From the NCBI GenBank assembly GCA_017861495.1, contig JAGFXW010000176.1, positions 1-6,448 on the forward strand: a stretch of 6,448 bases of DNA, in the 5' to 3' direction. Below are positions 1 to 6,448 of the stretch, piece after piece; the stretch's first letter is position 1; each line of letters opens with the position of its first letter. The notes below the pieces were generated by a model. That model saw nothing but the letters and a program-made list of their open reading frames with translations, did not search any database and was not told the DNA's origin. A program made the position numbers and the translations under genes. This DNA is from Bacillota bacterium. GTDB lineage: Bacteria > Bacillota_C > Negativicutes > CTSoil-072.

Positions 1-18
1 TCAACAGGCTATAACACT

Positions 19-122
19 CGAAACCCTAAAGGGAAACTTCGGCTTCGCGAAATCAAAGATTTCGAGCCTCAGTCTTAAGTTCGCTCTAAGGGTTCGGCGC
101 GGGCAATAACCCCCTCCGAACC
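19..122. repeat. Palindrome-rich noncoding segment (possible dispersed repeat or structured RNA)
   Basis: Several inverted repeats are packed together. CGAAATC (48-54) pairs with GATTTCG (58-64) around a 3-base loop, flanked by GGC (41-43) and GCC (66-68). AACCCT (22-27) pairs with AGGGTT (89-94), with CG on each side able to extend it. GGTTCGG (91-97) can instead pair with CCGAACC (116-122), enclosing GGG/CCC (101-103, 110-112). The second and third pairings share bases, so they exclude each other. I recognise no Rfam family. No convincing gene overlaps it. It could be a dispersed intergenic palindromic repeat or the 3' part of a structured RNA that begins before the window. Confidence 0.4.
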
Positions 123-150
123 TAAGGCTCACTTATATGACCGGTCGTTT

Positions 151-182
151 GAAGAACCTGGTTTTTATAGCCGGGTTTTTTA
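151..182 (+). terminator. Rho-independent terminator of an upstream transcript
   Basis: The arm at 151-161, with core AACCTGG, pairs with CCGGGTT and its T-run at 171-181, around a 9-base loop (162-170). The outer pairs are A-T with G-T wobbles. The 3' arm runs straight into six Ts (176-181). This is a standard intrinsic terminator shape pointing right, and it probably ends a transcript that starts left of the window. Confidence 0.7.
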
Positions 183-209
183 ATGGGCAGTATGATGGAG
201 CCCGTTTTT
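182..209 (+). terminator. Second terminator-like hairpin
   Basis: AATGGGC (182-188) pairs with GCCCGTT (200-206), one T-G wobble included, around an 11-base loop. Ts at 205-209 follow directly. It lies just behind the stronger terminator at 151-182 and may be its backup. The stem is short and the loop long, so support is moderate. Confidence 0.4.
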
Positions 210-234
210 CATGAATGAAGATTACGTTTGCTGC

Positions 235-262
235 TTGCCTATCGTTTGATTTTATGTAACAA
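235..262 (+). promoter_or_regulatory. Weak candidate promoter for the M50 protease gene
   Basis: TTGCCT (235-240) and TAACAA (257-262) are 16 bases apart and resemble a sigma-A promoter imperfectly. The site lies after the two terminators and before the gene, where a promoter is expected. A bulged hairpin (273-280 with 286-294) follows in the leader just before the ribosome binding site. Matches to consensus are modest, so the exact site is uncertain. Confidence 0.3.
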
Positions 263-309
263 TGAATAAGATGGCTTTTTGCGGGAAAAGCGCCTAAGGG
301 GGAACACAC

Positions 310-930
310 GTGTTTGGTTTTGACTCAGATATGGTTTTTCGAATTCCAGCATTGTTGATTGCATTAACGGTCCATGAGTTTGCTCATGCTGCCATGGCGG
401 TGAGAATGGGAGATCCTACTCCCCGTTTACTCGGCCGTTTAACATTAAATCCGATTGCGCACTTGGATCCGTTAGGCTTGATTATGCTATGGCTGTTTCA
501 GTTTGGTTGGGCAAAACCGGTTCCGATTAATCCCGGTTATTTTAACAATAGCCGTAAAGGCCTGATGCTGGTGTCGTTTGCTGGGCCGGGCGCAAATATT
601 TTAACGGCGCTGATTACCGCTTTATTGCTTGGTTTTCTGGTCAAGTTGGGGATGCTGACTTCCGGCTGGGGCAAAGTCCTTTGGCTGACATACAGCTACA
701 ACCTATTGTTCGCGGTATTTAATTTATTACCCGTGCCGCCTCTTGACGGTTCGAAAATTGTCAGTAGTTTGCTTCCGCCAGCCCAGTCGCATGCTTTCGA
801 CCGCATTGAGCGGTATGGACCATTTATTTTAATCGCTTTAATTTATCTTGGCATTGCAGGAGCGATTATCAAACCGATCCAAATTATATTATCGTATTTG
901 ATCCAGCGCATCGTCATGCTGTTTTTTTAG
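310..930 (+). CDS. Site-2 protease family (M50) membrane metalloprotease
   Basis: A 206-residue integral membrane protein of the small M50 (site-2 protease-like, YwhC-type) family, which cleaves substrates within or near the membrane. The zinc motif HExxH is present as HEFAH at residues 22-26, inside the first membrane helix. The second family motif, NLLPVPPLDG, lies at 138-147, and D146 is the expected third zinc ligand. Hydrophobic segments near 10-31, 52-67, 85-112, 122-141 and 170-206 fit a polytopic protein. There is no PDZ or CBS domain, so it belongs to the minimal subgroup whose substrates are mostly unknown. The GTG start at 310 is chosen because AAGGGGGA (296-303) sits about 7 bases before it; an in-frame ATG at 331 lacks such a site. 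The gene often precedes trpS and scpAB in Firmicutes. Confidence 0.93.
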   Translation: MFGFDSDMVFRIPALLIALTVHEFAHAAMAVRMGDPTPRLLGRLTLNPIAHLDPLGLIMLWLFQFGWAKPVPINPGYFNNSRKGLMLVSFAGPGANILTALITALLLGFLVKLGMLTSGWGKVLWLTYSYNLLFAVFNLLPVPPLDGSKIVSSLLPPAQSHAFDRIERYGPFILIALIYLGIAGAIIKPIQIILSYLIQRIVMLFF

Positions 931-934
931 TCTT

Positions 935-957
935 ACAGAAAGTGGGCTGCTTTCTGT
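935..957 (+). other. Hairpin after the M50 gene without a U-tract
   Basis: ACAGAAAG (935-942) and CTTTCTGT (950-957) form a perfect 8-bp stem with a 7-base loop, five bases after the protease stop codon. No T-run follows, so it is not a classic terminator. It may protect or define a 3' end, or be part of the trpS leader. Confidence 0.4.
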
Positions 958-964
958 GACATAA

Positions 965-2033
<1,069 letters not shown>

Positions 2034-2035
2034 TT

Positions 2036-2761
2036 ATGAGTGAATATACGATAAAACTGCAAGCATTTGAGGGTCCATTGGCCTTATTAATGCACATGAT
2101 CGAGAAAGATCAAATTGATATTTACGATATTCCAATCACGAAGGTTACAGAACAATATTTGCGGTATATGGATACCATGGAAGAATTCAATATTCAGATT
2201 GCCAGCGAATTTTTGGTCATGGCGGCAACACTGTTGCAGATTAAATCCCGCCTTCTGCTGCCGCGTCCTGCGGCAGTTGTTATGGAAGAAGAGGAAGATC
2301 CACGCCAGGAATTAGTTGACCGCTTACTTGAATATCGTATGTTCAAACAGGCTTCCTCGTTTCTGGAGCGATTAGCGGAACAACGGGGCAATTATATAGC
2401 CAGGGAGCCGCAAGAATTTGCTTCCCAGTTCATTTTACCGACCGGATTGAAAGTGGATGATTTGATTGCTGCTTTTGTGGCGGTTTGGGAAAGTAAGGAA
2501 GAAGAATACTCTTTGGTGTCCCGAGATGAAGTGAGTGTGCAGGATAAAATGTACTCGATTATTCATCTGCTCCATCAAGGTAACGGCGAAACAGACTTTT
2601 TGCAAATGATAGAGTTGGCGCACAGTCGTGGGGAAGTGGTAGCTTTATTTTTGGCGCTGCTTGAATTGGTCCGGCTGAAACGTGTACAGGTTCGTCAGGA
2701 TACCAAATTTGGCCCTATTTATATTATGCTGAAGGAGCAGTGGTCCGATAATGTTTTATGA
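2036..2761 (+). CDS. scpA: Segregation and condensation protein A
   Basis: The 241-residue kleisin subunit of the SMC-ScpA-ScpB condensin, which compacts and segregates the chromosome on the nucleoid. Family signatures are clear: FEGPLALLMHMI (11-22) in the N-terminal domain that binds the SMC neck, and SEFLVMAATLLQIKSRLLLP (57-76). An acidic linker (84-88, EEEED follows V-V-M) precedes a helical middle, and the C-terminal winged helix (about 165-235, FLALLELVRLKRV at 205-217) binds the SMC head. Length is normal. The ATG lies two bases after the trpS stop. No Shine-Dalgarno sits at the usual distance; GAAGAGG (2001-2007) is too far. Translation is therefore probably coupled to trpS, which makes the trpS frameshift relevant for this gene. 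It overlaps scpB by 11 bases. Confidence 0.97.
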   Translation: MSEYTIKLQAFEGPLALLMHMIEKDQIDIYDIPITKVTEQYLRYMDTMEEFNIQIASEFLVMAATLLQIKSRLLLPRPAAVVMEEEEDPRQELVDRLLEYRMFKQASSFLERLAEQRGNYIAREPQEFASQFILPTGLKVDDLIAAFVAVWESKEEEYSLVSRDEVSVQDKMYSIIHLLHQGNGETDFLQMIELAHSRGEVVALFLALLELVRLKRVQVRQDTKFGPIYIMLKEQWSDNVL

Positions 2762-3305
2762 TCATCTGAAAAAAGTGGTGGAAGCGCTTCTTTTCGTTCA
2801 TGGGCAGCCCCTGTCAGCCGATAAAATTGCTAAATTGCTGGACATACCCGAAGAATCTGTTATCTTGTTATTGGATAAGTTAAGCGCTGATCTGGAAAAA
2901 CCCGATAGAGGGTTAGTTTTAATGGAGGTAGCCGGCGGGTTTCAGCTTTGCACCAAACCGGAATTGACGGATATTGTAGAAAAACTGGCCCATGTTCAGG
3001 AGGTCCGTATTTCATCGGCTGCAATGGAAACATTGGCCATTATTGCCTTTCGGCAGCCTGTAACGCGACAGGAAGTGGAAGCAATCCGCGGTGTAAACGC
3101 GGATAAGACAATCAGTAATTTACTGGACCGGGGCTTTATCAAGGAAGTTGGTCGCAAGGATGCGATTGGCCGGCCCATATTATATGGAACGTCTGAACAA
3201 TTTTTACAAAGTTTTGGTTTAAAAGACCTAAAAGAATTACCGCCCTTAGCTCAATTTTTGCAGGAACAAGAAACCGGGAAGACAGAAGACCATAGTACAG
3301 AATAA
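2751..3305 (+). CDS. scpB: Segregation and condensation protein B
   Basis: The 184-residue partner of ScpA. A ScpB dimer binds the central part of ScpA in the SMC complex. Two winged-helix domains are visible: residues 4-75 (VVEALLFVHGQPLS, 9-22) and about 88-155, with METLAIIAFRQPVTRQEVE (92-110), the RGV turn (113-115), RGFIKEVGRKDAIGRP (127-142) and LYGTSEQFLQSFGL (144-157). The conserved tail LKDLKELPPL follows, then an acidic, probably disordered end. The ATG at 2751 lies inside the end of scpA (11-base overlap), with AAGGAG (2732-2737) 13 bases before it, somewhat long. Overlap and family knowledge indicate coupled, balanced synthesis with ScpA. Confidence 0.97.
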   Translation: MFYDHLKKVVEALLFVHGQPLSADKIAKLLDIPEESVILLLDKLSADLEKPDRGLVLMEVAGGFQLCTKPELTDIVEKLAHVQEVRISSAAMETLAIIAFRQPVTRQEVEAIRGVNADKTISNLLDRGFIKEVGRKDAIGRPILYGTSEQFLQSFGLKDLKELPPLAQFLQEQETGKTEDHSTE

Positions 3306-3329
3306 AATTTGTACAAAATAAAACAGCTG

Positions 3330-3373
3330 AAAAAGGGCTATGGACAACTTATCGCTAAGTTTTTCCACAGCCC
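3330..3373 (-). terminator. Strong hairpin between convergent genes; intrinsic terminator for the leftward gene
   Basis: GGGCT and the bases to 3351 pair with 3356-3373 (ending AGCCC) around a TCGC loop, making a long stem of about 16 pairs with two mismatches and one bulge. Read leftward, the stem is followed by five Us (AAAAA at 3330-3334 on the plus strand), the form of an intrinsic terminator for the FlxA-like gene. Read rightward, the tail CAATTTATT is poor in T, so it may end scpB transcripts only partly. Confidence 0.7.
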
Positions 3374-3408
3374 CAATTTATTGTTAGGGTATTGATTTTT
3401 TAATAAAT

Positions 3409-3747
3409 TTATTTTGCTGTTGTCTTGGTAGTTGCGGTTGTATTTTGTGCAGCTTGTCCACTGAGTTGTACAGAATATGCCGAACCGACATTCACGCCTG
3501 CCGAAGCAGTTTGTGTACTGCTGGTGGAAGAGGCTTCCGATTCGGTGATTTGCTGTTCGATCTGGCTTAATTGTTGTTGAAGTTGTTTGATTTGCGCAGC
3601 GTTATTTTCTTCGCCTTCTTTTTGCAGTTGCTTTATTTCGTTTTCTAATTTTTGTTGTTTGGCTTCCAGCGTTTTTAACGTGGTAGAGGAACTTGTGCTG
3701 GTGCTGGCAGCCTGGGTGGAACTGCTGCTTATCGATGAAATATTCAT
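3409..3747 (-). CDS. Short coiled-coil protein resembling FlxA
   Basis: A 112-residue hydrophilic protein with no signal peptide or membrane segment. It has three parts: a Ser/Thr-rich N-terminus (MNISSISSSS, 1-22), a Gln/Glu/Lys heptad-like coiled coil (about 23-71, LEAKQQKLENEIKQLQ and QIKQLQQQLSQIEQQI), and a Ser/Thr/Ala-rich tail with no cysteine or aromatic residue except one Tyr. This architecture fits the FlxA-like family, small proteins common in Firmicutes; in Escherichia coli, flxA belongs to the flagellar sigma-28 regulon, but its function is unknown. The start is well placed: AAGGAGA lies about 7 bases before the ATG on the minus strand. The gene points against its neighbours, interrupting the scpB-dac order, so it is its own transcription unit. 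The family call rests on composition and shape and is tentative; the coding call is firmer. Confidence 0.75.
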   Translation of the reverse strand: MNISSISSSSTQAASTSTSSSTTLKTLEAKQQKLENEIKQLQKEGEENNAAQIKQLQQQLSQIEQQITESEASSTSSTQTASAGVNVGSAYSVQLSGQAAQNTTATTKTTAK

Positions 3748-3776
3748 TACATTCTCTCCTTGTAATTATTTGTCCA

Positions 3777-3804
3777 CTATATCGAGAGGAAATATTTGAA
3801 TTTC
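3777..3804 (-). promoter_or_regulatory. Candidate promoter of the FlxA-like gene (sigma-D/28-like or sigma-A)
   Basis: On the minus strand GAAA (complement of 3801-3804) is followed after 14 bases by CTCGATAT (complement of 3779-3786). This resembles the motility sigma factor consensus TAAA-N15-GCCGATAW (3 of 4 and 6 of 8 matches), one base short in spacing. The overlapping TATAGT (complement of 3777-3782) could instead be a sigma-A -10 box, but it lacks a good -35. Either would give a leader of about 25 bases. Confidence 0.3.
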
Positions 3805-3843
3805 CTTTGAATAATTGCGGATAGCAGTGCCGGAGGAAGTAAG

Positions 3844-3972
3844 ATGTTTTGCCGTTGCGGAAGGTGTTGTAACTCTCGGGCGCTTGTAGTAAGATATTGT
3901 ACAGTAAACTGCGACAAATTATTGGCAAAAATAATAAAAACAATGCAGTTTGAAGAACAGTTCATACTGTAG
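3844..3972 (+). CDS. Small cysteine-rich protein, unrecognised
   Basis: A 42-codon ORF, ATG at 3844 to TAG at 3970-3972, too short for usual gene calling. The start is preceded by GGAGG (3832-3836) at an ideal 7-base spacing. The N-terminal half is basic and holds six cysteines (residues 3, 5, 8, 9, 19, 23; C-x-C-x2-C-C-x9-C-x3-C), beginning MFCRCGRCCN. The second half is a likely helix (DKLLAKIIKTMQFEEQFIL, 24-42), amphipathic and ending hydrophobic. A hairpin with a T-rich tail overlaps the stop codon, as a terminator would. The cysteine spacing suggests metal binding or disulfides, but I know no family. No strong promoter is visible; AATAAT (3810-3815) is a possible -10. It lies between the leftward FlxA-like gene and the carboxypeptidase gene. 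A chance ORF cannot be excluded. Confidence 0.5.
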   Translation: MFCRCGRCCNSRALVVRYCTVNCDKLLAKIIKTMQFEEQFIL

Positions 3973-3990
3973 CATGAACTGCTTTCTTTT
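3958..3990 (+). terminator. Hairpin with T-rich tail at the end of the small cysteine-rich ORF
   Basis: CAGTTCAT (3958-3965) and ATGAACTG (3974-3981) form a perfect 8-bp stem with an 8-base loop that contains the TAG stop of the small ORF. CTTTCTTTT follows (3982-3990). This is a plausible intrinsic terminator for a short transcript reading right. The perfect inverted repeat just before the carboxypeptidase gene could instead be an operator. Confidence 0.45.
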
Positions 3991-3997
3991 CAAGAAA

Positions 3998-4008
3998 TAT
4001 AGTATAGA
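3998..4008 (+). promoter_or_regulatory. Possible -10 region for the carboxypeptidase gene
   Basis: TATAGT (3998-4003) and TATAGA (4003-4008) each match the sigma-A -10 consensus closely, 19 to 23 bases before the start codon. The -35 region would fall in the hairpin arm around 3974-3985 and matches poorly, so a regulated or alternative-sigma promoter is possible. Confidence 0.3.
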
Positions 4009-4026
4009 TAGAAAGGGTTACAGGAA

Positions 4027-5178
4027 ATGATTCAAAAAGGAATTATGGCTTTTTTGGTTATTGCTGTCGTTTTTCCGCATAGTGTATTCGGAGCGCCGAG
4101 GCAAGATGCAATACCGGATATTAGTTCAAAGGCTGCTATTGTAATTGAGGCATCGACAGGAAAAGTATTGTTTGCCTATCGTGCTGAAGAACGCAATTTT
4201 CCGGCTAGTACAACAAAGATGATGACTCTGTTGACTGCATTGGAAAACGGGAATGTCAATGATATGGTCACAACCAGCCAGAACGCCGCTAACGTAGAAG
4301 GATCCAGCCTTTGGCTGTCACCGGGTGAAAAATTAAAGCTAATTGAATTGCTGTATGGTATAATGCTTATTTCCGGTAATGACGCAACGGTTGCAGTCGC
4401 GGAACATATTTCCGGCAACGTCGATGCTTTTGCCCGTCTCATGACCCAAAAAGCGCATGCTATTGGAGCAAAGAATACGAATTTTACCAATTCGAGCGGA
4501 TTGCCTGATCCCAATCATTACACAACCGCGCATGATTTAGCCATAATCGCCGCCTATGGTTTTCGTAATCCGTTATTTACTCAAATTGTTAGTACAAAAC
4601 ATACGGTGATCCCATGGGCAGGCAAAGATTTTGGCCGTGATTTGTACAATGAAAATAAGATGCTTTGGAATTATGATGGCGCGAACGGCGTAAAGACGGG
4701 TTATACAGAGGCGGCCGGACCTTGTCTGGTCAGCAGCGCCAAGCGTGGGAATGTGCAATTGGTCGCTGTAGTTTTGGACAGCAACCGTATGTGGCTCGAT
4801 TCGAAAGCATTGTTAGATTACGGTTTTAGTAAAATTGAGACGCTGCCCGTTTATAAACGCGGTGAAATTGTGAAAACGGTACGGGTTAAAGATGGTCAAA
4901 CGGAATACTTGCCGCTTGCGGTTGCGGAAGACGTTGTATTCCCAGTTTCACTGGACGATCATGAAAATTTTGAAACCGTGGTTGAAACATCGGTCAAAAA
5001 TTATGCTCCGATCATAGCCGGCCAAAAAGTTGGCTCTGTAAAACTGTTGTACAAAGGCACTGTTTACGGTTCTGTCGATCTTATTGCTACGCAATCCGTT
5101 GAAAGAAAGTCCCTGTTTGGAAAGTTATGGACTTCTTTGCGGAGTGTTGTTACTTTGGTTATGCAGAAAATTGCTTGA
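4027..5178 (+). CDS. D-alanyl-D-alanine carboxypeptidase (penicillin-binding protein 5 type, family S11)
   Basis: A 383-residue secreted enzyme that removes the terminal D-Ala from peptidoglycan stem peptides at the outer face of the membrane. A signal peptide is clear (residues 1-22, hydrophobic 6-16, cleavage probably at VFG|A). The active-site motifs are in order: STTK (S61 nucleophile, K64), SGN (116-118) and KTG (223-225). The C-terminal beta domain (about 275-355) follows. The last 20 or so residues (KSLFGKLWTSLRSVV onward) look like the amphipathic helix that holds such enzymes on the membrane. Length is typical. GAAAGGG (4011-4017) lies 9 bases before the ATG at 4027; an in-frame ATG at 4045 would shorten the signal peptide. 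Bacillus has paralogues DacA, DacB and DacF; the position near scpAB and rluB resembles that of dacB, but I cannot assign the paralogue. Confidence 0.95.
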   Translation: MIQKGIMAFLVIAVVFPHSVFGAPRQDAIPDISSKAAIVIEASTGKVLFAYRAEERNFPASTTKMMTLLTALENGNVNDMVTTSQNAANVEGSSLWLSPGEKLKLIELLYGIMLISGNDATVAVAEHISGNVDAFARLMTQKAHAIGAKNTNFTNSSGLPDPNHYTTAHDLAIIAAYGFRNPLFTQIVSTKHTVIPWAGKDFGRDLYNENKMLWNYDGANGVKTGYTEAAGPCLVSSAKRGNVQLVAVVLDSNRMWLDSKALLDYGFSKIETLPVYKRGEIVKTVRVKDGQTEYLPLAVAEDVVFPVSLDDHENFETVVETSVKNYAPIIAGQKVGSVKLLYKGTVYGSVDLIATQSVERKSLFGKLWTSLRSVVTLVMQKIA

Positions 5179-5205
5179 TAGATCGAAAACAAGGAGTTGC
5201 TGGAT

Positions 5206-5928
5206 TTGGAACGTTTGCAAAAGATCCTAAGCCAGGCTGGAATTTGTTCCCGCCGTGAAGCGGAAACCTGGATACTGGCCGGAAGAGTTGCTGTCAATGG
5301 GAAAGTTGTTACTGAACTGGGTGTAAAGGTCGATCCGGATCAGGATAAGATAGTTGTTGACGGTAAAGAAATTACGGCGCAAAAACACACTTACATACTG
5401 TTAAATAAGCCTGTTGGTGTTGTTACTACCTTGTCTGATCCACAGAAACGGAAAACCGTAGCGGATTTGTTAACGGGAGTTACTGAACGGGTTTATCCTG
5501 TCGGACGTTTGGATTATTTAACCCAAGGATTACTGCTCTTGACCAATGATGGTGATCTGGCAAATCGTTTAATGCATCCGCGGCATCATGTTAATAAAAC
5601 GTATTTGGCAGCCGTATCCGGAGAGGTTTCCGAAGATCGATTGGATATTTTACGGACCGGCATTAGCTTGTCGGATGGAATTACAGCCCCGGCCCTGATC
5701 CGTATTCTTGGGAAGGATGGGGAGCAGAAACATACGATGGTTGAAGTAACAATACATGAAGGGAAAAACAGGCAAGTCCGTCGTATGTTTGAGGCGATTG
5801 GCTACCCCGTGCAACGGTTGGAAAGAACGAAAATCGCTTTTTTGACTTTGCAAAATTTGTCTGTAGGTTCTTTCCGGCATCTAACCGCCGAGGAGGTTAA
5901 CCGGTTAAAAGCGCTTGCGAAGGCATAA
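5206..5928 (+). CDS. rluB: 23S rRNA pseudouridine synthase, RluB/RsuA family
   Basis: A 240-residue enzyme that converts one uridine of 23S rRNA to pseudouridine near the peptidyl transferase centre (U2605 in Escherichia coli numbering for RluB). An S4 RNA-binding domain comes first (about 1-60: MERLQKILSQAGICSRREAE, then AGRVAVNGK). The catalytic domain follows, with GRLDYLTQGLLLLTNDGD (100-117), where D103 is the expected nucleophile, then NKTYLA and EGKNRQVRRMFEAIGYPV (185-202). I place the start at TTG 5206: AAGGAG (5191-5196) is 9 bases before it, whereas the in-frame TTG at 5197 touches that site with no gap. The usual family N-terminus also begins at MERLQK. It follows the carboxypeptidase stop by 27 bases with no terminator, so the two are probably cotranscribed. 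RsuA-type 16S specificity is less likely given length and context. Confidence 0.93.
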   Translation: MERLQKILSQAGICSRREAETWILAGRVAVNGKVVTELGVKVDPDQDKIVVDGKEITAQKHTYILLNKPVGVVTTLSDPQKRKTVADLLTGVTERVYPVGRLDYLTQGLLLLTNDGDLANRLMHPRHHVNKTYLAAVSGEVSEDRLDILRTGISLSDGITAPALIRILGKDGEQKHTMVEVTIHEGKNRQVRRMFEAIGYPVQRLERTKIAFLTLQNLSVGSFRHLTAEEVNRLKALAKA

Positions 5929-5970
5929 GTTCGCATAAGCAGCTCTAATAGGTAATGCGAGGATGAGCAA

Positions 5971-6448
5971 ATGAAGGAAATATTGGTAATCGGCGGCGGC
6001 GCCGCTGGAATGATGGCGGCGATTAGCGCTGCAGAACATGGTGGAAAAGTTACGTTATTGGAAAAAATGCCCACAGTAGGGCGCAAGTTATTGATAACCG
6101 GTAAAGGGCGTTGTAACATTACGAATAATTGCGATCTTGACGGATTGATACAAAATATGACGGGTAACGGCCGGTTCTTATACAGCGCTTTTTCCCGTTT
6201 TACCAATCATGATGTGAGGGATTTTTTTCATCAGCATGGACTCCTGACGAAAGTGGAACGGGGAGGCCGTGTTTTTCCGGTTAGCGACAAAGCGGCGGAT
6301 GTTGTTGCGACGCTGCGGGAAGTATTGCGCAAACTCAAAGTGAACGTTATGCCGGATCAGCCTGTGAAAGAAATCATTGTTGCTGATGGGAAAATTGCCA
6401 AGGTGATCACTGCGTCAGGGCGGGAATATCACGCCGATGTTTTTATAT
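5971..6448 (+). CDS. FAD-binding flavoprotein of the HI0933 family, 5' part only
   Basis: The first 159 residues of a protein that runs off the window; no stop codon occurs before 6448. The start ATG at 5971 is preceded by GAGG (5959-5962) at 8 bases. The N-terminal Rossmann fold binds FAD: ILVIGGGAAGMMAA (4-17, glycines 8, 10 and 13) and E31 at the end of the second strand, expected to hold the ribose. GRKLLITGKGRCNITN (38-53) is the diagnostic family motif, and ERGGRVFPVSDKA (96-108) is another conserved block. Family members (YtfP/HI0933 type, usually about 400 residues) are often annotated as aminoacetone oxidase or NAD(P)/FAD-dependent oxidoreductase, but the physiological substrate is mostly unknown. 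It lies 42 bases after rluB with no terminator, likely in the same operon. Confidence 0.92.
   Translation, partial: MKEILVIGGGAAGMMAAISAAEHGGKVTLLEKMPTVGRKLLITGKGRCNITNNCDLDGLIQNMTGNGRFLYSAFSRFTNHDVRDFFHQHGLLTKVERGGRVFPVSDKAADVVATLREVLRKLKVNVMPDQPVKEIIVADGKIAKVITASGREYHADVFI

Noticed and set aside
1..78. Open frame ending in TAA at 76-78 that could be the C-terminus of an upstream gene
   Set aside because: Only 25 codons are visible, they fall across strong palindromes, and another frame is open as well. Nothing in the residues identifies a family.
3341..3369. DnaA-box-like TTTTCCACA (3361-3369) and a partner on the other strand, possible origin element
   Set aside because: The bases are fully explained by the two arms of the terminator hairpin, the match is imperfect, and no AT-rich unwinding region, dnaA or dnaN is nearby.
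3602..3965. Leftward ORFs at 3602-3943 and 3777-3965
   Set aside because: They overlap the FlxA-like gene in another frame or lie in its upstream region, lack ribosome sites and have compositions like no recognisable protein family.
5197..5205. TTG at 5197 as the rluB start
   Set aside because: It abuts the AAGGAG site with zero spacing, while TTG 5206 has a normal 9-base spacing and gives the typical MERLQK N-terminus.

Overview
The window looks like ordinary chromosome from an anaerobic member of the Bacillota, most likely Negativicutes or a related clostridial group. This is inferred from the M50 protease-trpS-scpA-scpB gene order, strong GGAGG-type ribosome binding sites, use of GTG and TTG starts, and a tryptophanyl-tRNA synthetase of the iron-sulfur (Thermotoga-like) type. 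No phage, transposon, CRISPR, tRNA or rRNA sequence is visible.

Layout. Positions 1-309 hold no gene I can support: a palindrome-rich stretch (19-122), one or two rho-independent terminators facing right (151-181, 182-209), and a weak promoter. A first rightward cluster follows: an M50 site-2-type membrane protease (310-930), a terminator-like hairpin, trpS (1043-2033), scpA (2036-2761) and scpB (2751-3305). trpS carries a one-base insertion near 1192-1196 that separates the HIGH-like motif from KMSKS and from a four-cysteine iron-sulfur motif. The frameshift is either a real lesion, an error in the sequence, or less likely a programmed shift.

A strong hairpin (3335-3373) separates scpB from a leftward gene (3409-3747) for a short serine/threonine- and glutamine-rich coiled-coil protein resembling FlxA. 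Between that gene and the next rightward cluster there is an overlooked 42-codon ORF (3844-3972). It has a perfect Shine-Dalgarno site, six cysteines and a terminator-like hairpin at its end, and it is the best candidate here for something undescribed.

The second rightward cluster holds a secreted D-alanyl-D-alanine carboxypeptidase (4027-5178), the pseudouridine synthase RluB (5206-5928, TTG start) and the 5' part of an HI0933-type flavoprotein (5971 to the window edge). The genes together cover protein synthesis (TrpRS, RluB), chromosome condensation and segregation (ScpA and ScpB, partners of SMC) and cell wall maturation. The scpA-scpB-dac-rluB order resembles the Bacillus subtilis neighbourhood, without spmA and spmB.
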